NCBI GenBank assembly: GCA_016291475.1 | Contig: JAEEXJ010000003.1 | Coordinates: 1-64,000 of the forward strand | DNA from: Lachnospiraceae bacterium | GTDB taxonomy: Bacteria > Bacillota_A > Clostridia > Lachnospirales > Lachnospiraceae | DNA length: 64,000 bases | Direction of reading: 5' to 3' | In this document: in pieces, positions 44,721 to 53,505 of the stretch | Numbering within the stretch: the first letter of the stretch is position 1 | How the letters are laid out: every line of letters starts with the position of its first letter | Program-made: the position numbers and the translations under genes | The notes under the pieces: model-generated | What the model saw: the letters and a program-made list of their open reading frames with translations, nothing else | What the model was told of the DNA's origin: nothing | The model's database searches: none

Positions 44721-45737
44721 TTAAATATCTGTGGAAATGCTGAACATTTCTCTAATATCATTATTTATATTATGATCCGCAAATGTCTTGCACTGAAGTA
44801 TCGAATTGGTAATGGATACTGCTTTGCTGGATCCGTGTGTCTTGACCAAAAGTCCGTTACATCCGAGAAGCGGGGCTCCGCCGTACTGATTGACATCATA
44901 CGCCTTGAGCGTCTTCTTAAGTGCAGGCTTTGCAAGTGCAGCTCCTATCTTGCTCCGGGTAGTTGACATGAACGCTTCTTTCATGGATTTGAGAAGAGCG
45001 GTTCCTACACCTTCGTACATCTTAAGGATCACATTACCGACAAAAGCTTCGCATACCACAACATCGGCACCGCCGTAAGGGATATCCCTTGCCTCAACGC
45101 TTCCTATGAAATTGATCTCCGGTGTAGCTTTTAGAAGAGGAAATGTTTCCTTAACCAATGCATTACCCTTCTCTTCCTCCGCACCGATATTAACTATACC
45201 GACACGGGGATTATCTATACCGCAAACCTTCTTTACATATGCAGAACCGATCTTGGCAAATTGTACAAGCTGTGAGGGTCTCGCATCAACATTGGCCCCG
45301 CAGTCAAGAAGCAGACATCTTCCGTTTACAGTGGGAATGAAAGGCGCAAGAGGAGGCCTCTCCACACCCTTTATCCTGCCGACGATTATCTGTCCGCCTA
45401 CAAGAAATGCACCTGTAGATCCGGCTGTAACAAGAGCATCACACTTGCCTTCTTTAACAAGATACATACATCTGACAAGTGAAGAATCCTTTTTATTCCT
45501 GACAGCCATCACGGGAGGCTCAGCCATCTCTATGACTTCGGATGCATGGATAACTTCGATGCGATTGGGATCATAAGTATATTTGGAAAGTTCGGCGCGT
45601 ACATCGTCTTCCCTTCCTACCAAAGTGATCTTAAGATCTTTTGCCTTATCAAGAGACAAAACAGCACCTTTTACGATTTCGGAAGGCGCATTGTCTCCGC
45701 CCATCGCATCAACTGCAATATTTACCAGATCAGCCAT
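44721..45737 (-). CDS. plsX: Phosphate acyltransferase PlsX
   Basis: A 338-aa enzyme converting acyl-ACP to acyl-phosphate, the substrate of PlsY. Markers are [12 protein letters not shown] at the N-terminus, [11 protein letters not shown], and the C-terminal [19 protein letters not shown]. It has its own promoter and heads the plsX-acpP pair. Confidence 0.98.
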   Translation of the reverse strand: MADLVNIAVDAMGGDNAPSEIVKGAVLSLDKAKDLKITLVGREDDVRAELSKYTYDPNRIEVIHASEVIEMAEPPVMAVRNKKDSSLVRCMYLVKEGKCDALVTAGSTGAFLVGGQIIVGRIKGVERPPLAPFIPTVNGRCLLLDCGANVDARPSQLVQFAKIGSAYVKKVCGIDNPRVGIVNIGAEEEKGNALVKETFPLLKATPEINFIGSVEARDIPYGGADVVVCEAFVGNVILKMYEGVGTALLKSMKEAFMSTTRSKIGAALAKPALKKTLKAYDVNQYGGAPLLGCNGLLVKTHGSSKAVSITNSILQCKTFADHNINNDIREMFSISTDI

Positions 45738-45766
45738 ATAAACTCCTTATATATACAACACTGTTT

Positions 45767-45795
45767 AATATACAAGGCAAAGATTCAAAAATCAA
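45767..45795 (-). promoter_or_regulatory. Promoter of plsX-acpP
   Basis: On the minus strand a -35 TTGATT (45790-45795) and -10 TATATT (45767-45772) are separated by 17 bases, about 35 bases before the plsX SD AAGGAG. No convincing FapR or FabT operator was identified. Confidence 0.7.
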
Positions 45796-45855
45796 CTTAT
45801 TTAATATAAGAAAACATCTGTATTTTGCCATTTAAGGTAAGAGTTTTACAAGCAA

Positions 45856-45886
45856 CAAAAATAGAGCATGTTTTATCATGCTCTAT
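45856..45886 (-). terminator. Terminator after rpmF
   Basis: A 10-bp stem ATAGAGCATG/CATGCTCTAT (45861-45870 with 45877-45886) is followed on the minus strand by TTTTTG, 25 bases beyond the rpmF stop. Tracts of A/T flank both sides, so it may work in both directions. Confidence 0.88.
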
Positions 45887-45910
45887 CGAAAAAAACACAT
45901 TCTGATACTA

Positions 45911-46090
45911 TCAGTCAGCCTCTACGATCTGCTTCTTGTTGTAAGAACCACAGTTCTTGCAAACTCTGTGAGGAACCATAAGAGCTCCGCACTTGCTGCA
46001 CTTTACGAGAGTGGGTGCAGACATCTTCCAGTTAGCTCTTCTCTGGTCTCTGTGACCTTTGGATGATTTATTCTTAGGACAAATGGACAT
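45911..46090 (-). CDS. rpmF: 50S ribosomal protein L32
   Basis: A 59-aa protein: SICPKNKSSKGHRDQRRANWK with two zinc-type cysteine pairs (CSKCG and CKNCG). The ATG at 46090 is preceded by AAGGAGG 7 bases away; a longer frame starting at 46111 lacks this. In many Firmicutes a yceD (DUF177) gene precedes rpmF; here none is present, and the gene has its own consensus promoter and terminator. Confidence 0.97.
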   Translation of the reverse strand: MSICPKNKSSKGHRDQRRANWKMSAPTLVKCSKCGALMVPHRVCKNCGSYNKKQIVEAD

Positions 46091-46167
46091 TCGAAACACC
46101 TCCTTATCCATTAAATTTTCTTCAATTCATGGTTTGTCGTCAATATTTATGCGACACACAATTAGAG

Positions 46168-46196
46168 ATTATATATATAGTGTTTGATTATGTCAA
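46168..46196 (-). promoter_or_regulatory. Consensus promoter of rpmF
   Basis: On the minus strand a perfect TTGACA (46191-46196) and a perfect TATAAT (46168-46173) are exactly 17 bases apart, predicting a very strong housekeeping promoter. Confidence 0.9.
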
Positions 46197-46217
46197 GTGA
46201 TATATCAGATTTTTTTC

Positions 46218-46243
46218 TGACATTGGGTGGTGACATTGGGGAC
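46218..46243 (+). repeat. Tandem TGACATTGGG copies, REP-like remnant
   Basis: TGACATTGGG occurs twice in direct orientation, starting at 46218 and 46231, and the second copy reads gtgacattggggacg. From memory, Clostridia carry REP-type repeats with GTCAC and ACCGTCCCC segments; this may be a fragment of one. No transposase is present. Confidence 0.4.
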
Positions 46244-46247
46244 GCTA

Positions 46248-46276
46248 TTGACTCAAATATCTTATATTGTTAGGAT
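46248..46276 (+). promoter_or_regulatory. Promoter of the lipoprotein gene
   Basis: TTGACT (46248-46253) and TAGGAT (46271-46276) are 17 bases apart, 31 bases before the start codon of the lipoprotein gene. It is divergent from the rpmF promoter. Confidence 0.6.
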
Positions 46277-46307
46277 GGTTAGGATCAGATCATAGGAGCA
46301 ATAATAT

Positions 46308-46838
46308 ATGAAGATCCGTATTAAAACACTGTTTATAATCCTGTCGATTTTTATGCTTACAGCGTGCTCATCCGAAGAGCAGCCGGATAAAAGCGAAGAA
46401 CTTGCAGCTTTCAGATCCACCGTTGATTCATTCTGCTCAACCATCGCAGACGCGGACGCGAAGATTAATTCTATCGACACATCCTCGGAAACCTATACAT
46501 CGGAAATACTGAACGAACTTGGGGCGCTGAATACTTCATTTTCGGATTTTGCAGCCGTAGACTTTCCCGAGCAATATGATTATCTCGAGCATCTTGCCGA
46601 TGAAGCATCGGATTATATGTCTAAGGCCCTTTCCGGTTACACCACGGTATATACGAATAATTCCCTTTCCGCAGATGATCTGCAAAGCGAATTTGACGAT
46701 GCGACCGAGTATTACAACAATGCATTCAAAAGGATCAAAGTCATTATGACATTCTTAAACGGTGAAACCTCCGATGATGCAAGTGTACAATCTCCCGATG
46801 AAGGGACTCTCGCATCTCCCGAACCGGAAGGTCAGTGA
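46308..46838 (+). CDS. Small lipoprotein of unknown function
   Basis: A 176-aa secreted lipoprotein with a type II signal peptide: basic MKIRIK, hydrophobic core, lipobox LTAC with Cys20. The mature part is acidic and largely helical (DSFCSTIADADAKINSIDTSSE, LGALNTSFSDFAAVDFPEQYDYLEHLADEASDYM), ending in a Ser/Pro/Glu-rich tail. An AGGAG lies 10 bases before ATG. This is one of few plus-strand genes. No family recognised. Its stop codon overlaps the end of the convergent DUF2752 gene. Confidence 0.85.
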   Translation: MKIRIKTLFIILSIFMLTACSSEEQPDKSEELAAFRSTVDSFCSTIADADAKINSIDTSSETYTSEILNELGALNTSFSDFAAVDFPEQYDYLEHLADEASDYMSKALSGYTTVYTNNSLSADDLQSEFDDATEYYNNAFKRIKVIMTFLNGETSDDASVQSPDEGTLASPEPEGQ

Positions 46839-47281
46839 TTTGCTATATACATCACTATGTTCTTAATTATCCAGTTTCCAAGAAGCAACCAGATTCCGGC
46901 ATAAATATACCAATACCTGAACTTCATGCCTTTTATATGGGGCACATGAAGAATCTCCAGCAAATGAGAGCCCTCATACAGGATGTACATGACCATACAA
47001 TAGACAACAACCGGATTATACAATAAAGAAAAGAAAATATGTCCTCGGAAAAAAGCTCTTACCGCTCTCGTACATCCGCATCCCGGGCAATAATAACCGG
47101 TAATTTCCAGAAACCTGCAGGAAGCGGGTCCGATCACGGGAGAAAAATATGTATAGATCAATATAAGAGCTAATCCCGGAAGTCCGAATACAAGACCATA
47201 TACAAACATCCTTCTGTCAAGATTCAGACCAAAAAGCCATTCTCGTAAAGAGAATGGCTTTTTAATATTAATATCCTTCAT
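46832..47281 (-). CDS. DUF2752 membrane protein
   Basis: A membrane protein of 149 aa from the ATG at 47281 (GAGG just upstream; a TTG at 47299 is less likely). The DUF2752 signature CPGCGCTRAVRAFFRGHIFFSLLYNP (about residues 64-89) is intact, with about three to four hydrophobic spans. Function unknown in the family. The first codons overlap a perfect terminator hairpin (47231-47263), and the 3' end overlaps the lipoprotein gene on the other strand by 7 bp. Confidence 0.88.
   Translation of the reverse strand: MKDINIKKPFSLREWLFGLNLDRRMFVYGLVFGLPGLALILIYTYFSPVIGPASCRFLEITGYYCPGCGCTRAVRAFFRGHIFFSLLYNPVVVYCMVMYILYEGSHLLEILHVPHIKGMKFRYWYIYAGIWLLLGNWIIKNIVMYIANH
47231..47263 (-). terminator. Terminator hairpin inside the DUF2752 reading frame
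   Basis: A perfect 14-bp stem AAAAAGCCATTCTC/GAGAATGGCTTTTT (47250-47263 with 47231-47244) with a 5-base loop lies just past the stop of the upstream Q-rich gene. It also encodes residues 7-17 (KKPFSLREWLF) of the DUF2752 protein. Confidence 0.85.
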
Positions 47282-47807
47282 ATTCCTCAATCCATTCAAG
47301 AAGATCGTTGTAATTCATAGAGCTTGCTAAACCAAAAACCAAAACCGTAAACAGCAAAACGATTATTGCGAGAACCAAACCGACTATGGAGCATACAATT
47401 CCGGCAGTTCCCACACCGTGTTTATTCTTTTTATTTCCAACAATACCGAAGATCAGACCTGCGACAGAGAATATGATTGAGGGAATTCCCCAGAAAAATC
47501 CGACGCAAAAGCAGCAAAGGATGGATAAAATTCCGAGAACAAGGGACGTGATCTGGAATCCGTTGGGACCGGGTGCCTGAACGGGAGCATTATAAGGACT
47601 GTTAAACTGACCCTGAGGCTGGTATGAATAAGGATCCGAATACTTTCCCTGCTGAGATGAATAGTGAGGCTGCTGCTGGCCAAACTGAGGCTGATCTGTC
47701 TGCTGCTGACTGTACTGCCCTGCATTCTGCTGAGAATACATATTGCTGTACTGTTGTCCTCCGTTAGTCTGCTGATTAGAATTCTGGTTCTGATTGTTGT
47801 AATCCAT
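47268..47807 (-). CDS. Gln-rich DUF4190-type membrane protein
   Basis: A 179-aa protein. Residues 1-85 are almost entirely Gln, Asn, Ser, Tyr and Pro (low complexity, probably cytoplasmic and disordered). Residues 88-165 contain two or three hydrophobic spans with small-residue motifs (GIVGNKKNKHGVGTAGIVCSIVGL), matching the DUF4190 pattern. Such proteins are common in Lachnospiraceae; the role is unknown. The terminator lies just after the stop codon. Confidence 0.85.
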   Translation of the reverse strand: MDYNNQNQNSNQQTNGGQQYSNMYSQQNAGQYSQQQTDQPQFGQQQPHYSSQQGKYSDPYSYQPQGQFNSPYNAPVQAPGPNGFQITSLVLGILSILCCFCVGFFWGIPSIIFSVAGLIFGIVGNKKNKHGVGTAGIVCSIVGLVLAIIVLLFTVLVFGLASSMNYNDLLEWIEEYEGY

Positions 47808-47822
47808 AATCTTCTCCTATTA

Positions 47823-48626
47823 TTACGATAACATCATTCTGTCATTGGCAAATTCCGTACCGCTGACTTCTTCAAATTTTGCAAGAAGATCCTTAACGTG
47901 AAGGTTCTTCTTTTCTTCACCGCGAACATCATATATAATACGGCCTTCGTTCATCATAATAAGTCTGTTGCCGTGAACGATCGCATCTTTCATATTATGT
48001 GTAACCATCATTGCCGTAAGATGATATTCGTTAATGATCTGATCGGATATCTCAAGAACCTTTGCTGCGGTCTTGGGATCCAGTGCTGCGGTATGCTCAT
48101 CCAAAAGCAGAAGCTCAGGCTTTTTAAGTGAAGCCATAAGGAGCGTTACTGCCTGTCTCTGACCACCCGATAAAAGTCCGACTTTGGTAGTCATTCTGTC
48201 TTCGAGTCCGAGATCAAGTGTGGAAAGTTTTTCTCTGAAAAGATCTCTCTCCTCTTTGGTAAGACCTCTCTTAAGAGTACGTTTTCTTCCTCTTCTGTAA
48301 GCAAGTGCCATGTTTTCTTCTATATCCATGGTGGCAGCCGTACCTGTCATGGGATCCTGGAAAACCCTGCCAAGGTATACCGCTCTTTTGTGTTCGGGAA
48401 GCATTGTAATATCTTCACCGTTAACGATGATATTTCCCGAATCCACCGGCCAAACACCCGCGATGGCATTTAACATGGTTGATTTACCGGCACCGTTTCC
48501 TCCGATAATTGTAACAAAATCACCGGGATCGAGTTCTATGGAAAGACCGTTAAGAGCAACCTTTTCATTAACGGTACCTTTGTTGAACACCTTATGGATA
48601 GATTTAAGTTCAAGCGCCTTATTCAT
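47823..48626 (-). CDS. ABC transporter ATP-binding protein
   Basis: A 267-aa ATPase from the ATG at 48626, with GGGGTGG 6 bases upstream. Walker A GGNGAGKST, signature LSGGQRQAVTLLMA, Walker B LLLLDEHTAALD and switch His in MMVTHNM are intact. It belongs with the branched permease and PF04392-type binding protein upstream, a TrpXYZ-like set that in some Firmicutes imports tryptophan or related amino acids. The start lies inside the end of the permease gene. Confidence 0.94.
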   Translation of the reverse strand: MNKALELKSIHKVFNKGTVNEKVALNGLSIELDPGDFVTIIGGNGAGKSTMLNAIAGVWPVDSGNIIVNGEDITMLPEHKRAVYLGRVFQDPMTGTAATMDIEENMALAYRRGRKRTLKRGLTKEERDLFREKLSTLDLGLEDRMTTKVGLLSGGQRQAVTLLMASLKKPELLLLDEHTAALDPKTAAKVLEISDQIINEYHLTAMMVTHNMKDAIVHGNRLIMMNEGRIIYDVRGEEKKNLHVKDLLAKFEEVSGTEFANDRMMLS

Positions 48627-49572
48627 GTTTTGCCACCCCTTTCTTAACGGAACTCTTCTCCTTAAGATAAGGAATCGCAAGGAATGCAGCTACAACAACC
48701 GCAGTCAAAAGCTTCATATCCTCCGAAGGGAACTTAAGCCAGAGGACAAGCTGATAAACCATATAATAGATAACTGAACCACATATAACGGCAGCCATTG
48801 TCCAAGCGAATGCGGCTTTTCTCTTAGATGCGAATTTACCGAAAATAACTTCGCCGATAATAACCGCAGCAAGACCGATAACTATGGCACCGCGTCCCAT
48901 ATTTACATCTGCGGCACCGGAAAACTGTGAATACAGTGCTCCGGAAAGTCCTACAAGACCGTTGGCAATACCGAGAGTAAGAACCTTGATATATCCGGTA
49001 TTTATTCCCTGAGCCCTTGCCATGTTGGGATTACATCCCGTAGCTCTTATGGCCGCACCGATCTCCGTTCCGAAGAAATTATACAAGATACAGATCAGAA
49101 GGATCAAAAACACTATCATTCCTGCAAAAAACAAAACGGATGTAGCGGTTGATCCCGTGATATATCTGAGCGATACCACAAGAGGATAATTATCTACGGA
49201 AACAGGTCTGTTGGACTGCCCCATTACATGCAGATTTATCGAATAAAGGGATATCTGAGTAAGGATCGATGCAAGTATCCCGGGAATACCCAGCAATGTG
49301 GTAAGAAGACCTGTGATTATGCCTGCGACCATTCCTGCCATAAAAGAGATCAATGTTGCTACAACAGGAGTAATACCGGCCCTGATAAGCATTACGCAAA
49401 CGGCCGCACCGAATGCGATGGAACCGTCAACCGTAAGATCGGCAAAATCAAGTATCCTGAATGTAATATAAACTCCCAGAGCCAGAACTCCCCAAACCAT
49501 TCCCTGAGCTATGGAACCGGGGAAAGCTTTTATGAGAGTTGAAGGATCCAAAGAAGAAAAATACTGAACCAT
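48619..49572 (-). CDS. ABC transporter permease, TrpY-like
   Basis: A 317-aa permease of the BPD_transp_2 family with about eight to ten membrane spans and the glycine-rich segment MARAQGINTGYIKVLTLGIANGLVGLSGAL (partial motif about residues 200-225) that contacts the ATPase. The stop overlaps the ATPase start. An intercistronic hairpin separates it from the binding-protein gene. The substrate is inferred only from family membership. Confidence 0.92.
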   Translation of the reverse strand: MVQYFSSLDPSTLIKAFPGSIAQGMVWGVLALGVYITFRILDFADLTVDGSIAFGAAVCVMLIRAGITPVVATLISFMAGMVAGIITGLLTTLLGIPGILASILTQISLYSINLHVMGQSNRPVSVDNYPLVVSLRYITGSTATSVLFFAGMIVFLILLICILYNFFGTEIGAAIRATGCNPNMARAQGINTGYIKVLTLGIANGLVGLSGALYSQFSGAADVNMGRGAIVIGLAAVIIGEVIFGKFASKRKAAFAWTMAAVICGSVIYYMVYQLVLWLKFPSEDMKLLTAVVVAAFLAIPYLKEKSSVKKGVAKHE

Positions 49573-49602
49573 AAATCCACACTCCGTAACCTAATCTAAT
49601 AA

Positions 49603-49630
49603 TAGGCTGTGCTTGGAAAAACACAGCCTA
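49603..49630 (-). other. Intercistronic hairpin after the binding-protein gene
   Basis: TAGGCTGTG/CACAGCCTA (9 bp, 49622-49630 with 49603-49611) lies between the binding-protein stop and the permease start. It is followed by TTATTAG rather than a T-run, so it probably tunes mRNA stability or causes partial termination, favouring the binding protein. Confidence 0.6.
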
Positions 49631-49664
49631 AATAGTAACACTTTTTAACGATGCGGTCTACAGA

Positions 49665-50633
49665 TTATTCGCCGATGGCAACGTAATCGGAAGGAACACT
49701 TATACCTAGAGTATCGCAAAGCTCAGCATTGTACTCCTTGGTAACCGTAGGAGCATACTGAATCTCCATGGTAGAGATATCCTTACCGTCAAGAAGGATC
49801 TGAGCTGCCATTTCACCGGTAGCATATCCGAGATCATAGTAGCTGATGGAAAGAGTCGCAACTCCGCATCCGGAGCAGATTCCCTCTTCGCCCGCAACTA
49901 CGGGAATACCTGCAGGAACAACGATATTTCTGATAGTCTCGGTGGAGTTTGCAAGAGTGTTGTCGGTAGGGATATAAAGAACTTCACACTCGGTAACTGC
50001 TGTTGAAAATACAGACTGGATCTCATTTGAATCCGCAACGGCATATTCTTTATAAGCAATTCCGTCAGCATCAAGTTCAGCCTCGATAAGCTGGATCTGA
50101 TACTTGGAGTTAGCTTCTGCACTGCAGTACATAAGACCTACTGTCTGAACACCGGGGAAAAGCTCAAGGATCATGTTCTCCTGCTCGTCAATGGGAGCAA
50201 GATCGCTGGTTCCGGAAACGTTTCTTCCCGAAGCTCCGGTCCATTCTTCAACGGGCACTTCAAGAGCGGTTGCATAATCGGTAATGGAAGTTCCGAGAAC
50301 GGGAATGGTGGTGGTAGCTGCGGCTGCACACTGAAGAGGTGTTGTTGCATTTGCAAGAATGAGATCCACGTTGGCGGAAACAAATCCGTTGCAGATAGTT
50401 GCCGCAGTAGGCTGCTCGCCCTGAGCGTTCTGTACGTCAAAAGTTACTTTGTCTTCACCGAGCTTCTCCTTGAGAGCATCCTGGAATCCCTGGGTTGCTG
50501 CATCAAGTGCGGGGTGCTCGACAATCTGACAGACACCGATCTTGTAGGTGTCACTTTGAGCTGCTTCACTGCATCCTGCAAGGGCAAGTCCAAGCACTGC
50601 GGTAAGCATAAGGCTTACGATCTTCTTTTTCAT
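49665..50633 (-). CDS. ABC transporter substrate-binding lipoprotein
   Basis: A 322-aa binding protein with a lipoprotein signal peptide (LALAGC, Cys21). The mature part matches the PF04392 (TrpX-like) fold: YKIGVCQIVEHPALDAATQGF, NGFVSANVDLILANATTPLQC, VGLMYCSAEANSKYQI and LYIPTDNTLANSTETI. It captures the substrate outside the membrane for the permease and ATPase downstream. Tryptophan or another small amphipathic molecule is a family-based guess. It is the first gene of the unit. Confidence 0.93.
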   Translation of the reverse strand: MKKKIVSLMLTAVLGLALAGCSEAAQSDTYKIGVCQIVEHPALDAATQGFQDALKEKLGEDKVTFDVQNAQGEQPTAATICNGFVSANVDLILANATTPLQCAAAATTTIPVLGTSITDYATALEVPVEEWTGASGRNVSGTSDLAPIDEQENMILELFPGVQTVGLMYCSAEANSKYQIQLIEAELDADGIAYKEYAVADSNEIQSVFSTAVTECEVLYIPTDNTLANSTETIRNIVVPAGIPVVAGEEGICSGCGVATLSISYYDLGYATGEMAAQILLDGKDISTMEIQYAPTVTKEYNAELCDTLGISVPSDYVAIGE

Positions 50634-50699
50634 AATAATTCCTCCCGAATAAAAACTTGATTTAACACTTTAAACGGTTAAAGCATTAAACTGTATACA

Positions 50700-50729
50700 A
50701 TAATACAATATAGGGCAAGTTCCTGTCAA
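50700..50729 (-). promoter_or_regulatory. Promoter of the ABC transporter operon
   Basis: On the minus strand a perfect -35 TTGACA (50724-50729) and -10 TATTAT (50700-50705) are 18 bases apart, 66 bases before the ATG. The -35 box sits in the loop of a hairpin (50711-50745). Confidence 0.75.
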
Positions 50730-50745
50730 CGGAAAACTTACCCTA
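50711..50745 (-). other. Hairpin overlapping the ABC operon promoter
   Basis: TAGGGTAAGTTTTCC and GGAACTTGCCCTA are complementary with one bulge and flank the -35 hexamer. It follows the stop codon of the hexapeptide transferase-like gene but lacks a T-run, so it may be a weak terminator or an operator. Confidence 0.5.
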
Positions 50746-50774
50746 TAATTTATGCGTATATATTTATTTTTTTA

Positions 50775-51443
50775 TCAATCTTTTCTGAGGACTTTTTCCC
50801 CGGATTTTTTAAAGATATGATTCTCGGGAAGAACTCCCCTGAAACAGCTTGTGGGATATACTATGCAGTCTCTCCCGATAACGCTTCCGGGATTAAGAAC
50901 CGAATTGCATCCGACCTCTACTCTGTCTCCGAGCATGGCACCGAATTTCTTTAAACCGGTCTCATAGCTTTCTTCACCCTTTACCACAACAAGCTTTTTG
51001 TCAGACTTAACATTTGAAGTGATGGAGCCTGCACCCATATGGGATTTGAATCCGAGAATCGAATCCCCTACGTAGTTATAATGAGGTACCTGTACATTAT
51101 TGAACAGAATAACATTCTTAAGCTCCGTAGAATTTCCGACTACCGAATTTTTACCTACAATGGCGGAACCTCTGACAAATGCACAGTGACGGATCTCAGC
51201 ACCCTCATCTATGATAAGCGGTCCGTTAAGGCACGCGGTAGGTGCAACCTTTGCCGATTTCGCGATCCAGATATCTTCACCTCTTTTTTCAAATATTTCA
51301 TCTGAAAGTGTGGCACCGAGTTTAACGATATAATCCTTGATCCCCGCAAGGGCTTCCCAAGGATATTCGAATCCTTTAAGATAATCGGCTGCTATTGTTT
51401 CGTTAAGATCATACAGATCATTAATCTTTATCTTATCGCTCAT
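50775..51443 (-). CDS. Left-handed beta-helix transferase-like protein
   Basis: A 222-aa protein with hexapeptide repeats (APTACLNGPLIIDEGAEIRHCAF, NSVVGNSTELKNVILFNNVQV) forming a left-handed beta-helix like the C-terminal half of GlmU. It lacks the pyrophosphorylase domain. Relatives are labelled nucleotidyltransferase-like or UDP-GlcNAc pyrophosphorylase-related; the reaction and acceptor are unknown. It overlaps topB by 4 bp. Confidence 0.82.
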   Translation of the reverse strand: MSDKIKINDLYDLNETIAADYLKGFEYPWEALAGIKDYIVKLGATLSDEIFEKRGEDIWIAKSAKVAPTACLNGPLIIDEGAEIRHCAFVRGSAIVGKNSVVGNSTELKNVILFNNVQVPHYNYVGDSILGFKSHMGAGSITSNVKSDKKLVVVKGEESYETGLKKFGAMLGDRVEVGCNSVLNPGSVIGRDCIVYPTSCFRGVLPENHIFKKSGEKVLRKD

Positions 51444-53494
51444 TTTTTTCCTTTCGAGACTTCTGATTTTTTGTAATAAGGACTTACGGCATTATACACC
51501 GCATCAAGTCCGGAGACATTATATTTACTCTTAACTTCGTTGGTCTTGACCGTAACGAAATTATTCAACTTCTGTTTATAATCGTCACTTGTTATGGAAC
51601 CGTCAGCAACTCCAGATAAACCTTTTTCCCAGCTGGCGGTAAGTTTGGCATCAAGCAGTGCGGGGATAGAGCCGTTGACGATATAGTAGATCATCTCGCC
51701 GAGTATGGTGGGGGTGATGATCTGTGTTTTCTTATTCAGATTCAGATAATTTATATTCTGAAGTTTGGTAAGGATCTCGGCTCTTGTAGCACTGGTTCCG
51801 ATACCGCTTCCTTTTATCTGAGCTCTTAACTCTTCATCTTCGATAAACTGTCCGGCATTTTCCATGGTAAGGATTATGCTTCCGGAGGTGTACCTCTTGG
51901 GAGGTGCCGTTTCACCCTCTTTGATCTCATGAGAAGATACTTCTATAATATCTCCCTTTTTGAGAGTTTCCAGTGCTTTACCCAAAGAATCATCGGCTGA
52001 CTGATCCTCATCACCATCTCCTTCGCCTTCAATCTTGGAGTCCTGAGGTTCCTGTTCGTCTTTCTTATTCTGGAAAGAACAATTAAAGACCTTCATATAC
52101 CCCTCATCCTGAAGAACCTTGTACGATGCGGTAAAAAGCTCTTTGCCTTCCATAGCCGAGATCATTGTTTTCTTATATACCGCAGCAGGAAAAAAGATGG
52201 AAAGAAATCTTCTGCATATAAGCTCATAAACATCAGCCGAAAGTTTATTCAGGGATGACAGATTTCCGAGCCCCTGACCGGTAGGAATAATAGCGTAGTG
52301 ATCTGTGATCGCTTTATCATTACAATACTTGGTCTTGGCGATGCTTTTCCATGAATCTCCGGAAAGAACCTGAGCCGCTTCCGCAGATACAACATTATAG
52401 CCTTTAAGCCCGTTTATATTTTTATTGATCTCTTTACACACCGCAGTTGAGAGAACTCTTGCATCCGTTCTGGGGTATGTAGTCAGTTTCTTCTCATATA
52501 ATTCCTGCGCGATATTAAGAGTCTCCGCAGGACTTATCTTAAACAGCTTTGAGCACACATTCTGAAGTTCTGCAAGATTGAATAAAAGCGGAGGATTTTT
52601 CTTTTCCGTTTTACGGGAAATATCAGTGATCTCTGCTTTCTTATCACCTGTATTTTCAAGATCTGAAATCAGCTTTTCAGCGATTTCTTTTTCCTTAAAC
52701 CCGTTGTCTTTATATAACTTGGGTGAACCCGCATAGGCCGATGAATCGCAGACCTTCCAAAGGAGCTGGGCGGATGCATCACCAATATTGGTATTCATCA
52801 AAACCTTATAGAAAGGAGTCTTTACAAAATTCCTGATCTCCTGTTCTCTTCTGACTACGATACCGAGTACGCAGGTCATAACGCGTCCGACTGTAACGGT
52901 AAGGCGTTCCATTCCGAGAAGTTCCGCACATTTTTTGGAATATTTAAGTGTAAGGGCACGGGTAAAATTTATACCCATAAGATAGTCTTCCTGAGCTCTT
53001 AAGTAAGCTGCATCGGAAAGATTATCATAAGCGGACCAGTCTTTGGCTTCCCTTATTCCCCTTGCGATCTCTTCTTCCGTCTGTGAATCGATCCATACTC
53101 TTTTTCGCATGCGGTCTGCGGGAACTTGTGCCTGCCTGTCAACCAGCCGGTATATATATTCTCCTTCACGTCCGGAGTCGGTACATATATAAATGCAGGA
53201 AATATCCTCCCTTGACAGCAGTCTTCTAACTATCTCGAACTGTTTTTTTACATCAGCAATAACCTGATATTTGTAGGTATCGGGAATAAAAGGGATGGTG
53301 TCAAATCTCCACATTTTAAGAGCAGGATCGTATTCTTCGGGATAACTCATCGAAACAAGATGTCCTACGCACCATGTGATCACACTGTTATCGCCTTCGA
53401 AAAATCCGTCACCTCTTTTCATGGTCTCGTGAAGAGCCTGAGAGAACTGACTTGCCACAGATGGTTTTTCGGTTATATACAGATTCTTAGACAA
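51440..53494 (-). CDS. topB: DNA topoisomerase III-like, type IA
   Basis: A 684-aa type IA topoisomerase. The N-terminal Toprim domain (LYITEKPSVASQF; CTDSGREGEYIYR) binds metal, and the active-site Tyr is in TTYPRTDARVLS (about residue 336). The helical gate region includes GSGIGTSATRAEI. An acidic insert (DEQEPQDSKIEGEGDGDEDQ, about 476-495) is a local oddity. No zinc-finger tail is seen. It decatenates DNA by single-strand passage. Confidence 0.95.
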   Translation of the reverse strand: MSKNLYITEKPSVASQFSQALHETMKRGDGFFEGDNSVITWCVGHLVSMSYPEEYDPALKMWRFDTIPFIPDTYKYQVIADVKKQFEIVRRLLSREDISCIYICTDSGREGEYIYRLVDRQAQVPADRMRKRVWIDSQTEEEIARGIREAKDWSAYDNLSDAAYLRAQEDYLMGINFTRALTLKYSKKCAELLGMERLTVTVGRVMTCVLGIVVRREQEIRNFVKTPFYKVLMNTNIGDASAQLLWKVCDSSAYAGSPKLYKDNGFKEKEIAEKLISDLENTGDKKAEITDISRKTEKKNPPLLFNLAELQNVCSKLFKISPAETLNIAQELYEKKLTTYPRTDARVLSTAVCKEINKNINGLKGYNVVSAEAAQVLSGDSWKSIAKTKYCNDKAITDHYAIIPTGQGLGNLSSLNKLSADVYELICRRFLSIFFPAAVYKKTMISAMEGKELFTASYKVLQDEGYMKVFNCSFQNKKDEQEPQDSKIEGEGDGDEDQSADDSLGKALETLKKGDIIEVSSHEIKEGETAPPKRYTSGSIILTMENAGQFIEDEELRAQIKGSGIGTSATRAEILTKLQNINYLNLNKKTQIITPTILGEMIYYIVNGSIPALLDAKLTASWEKGLSGVADGSITSDDYKQKLNNFVTVKTNEVKSKYNVSGLDAVYNAVSPYYKKSEVSKGKK

Positions 53495-53505
53495 TTGATA
53501 GTCCT

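Noticed and set aside
45738..45800. FapR or FabT operator upstream of plsX
   Set aside because: A partly symmetrical TTGATTTTTGAA overlaps the promoter but does not match either consensus closely enough.
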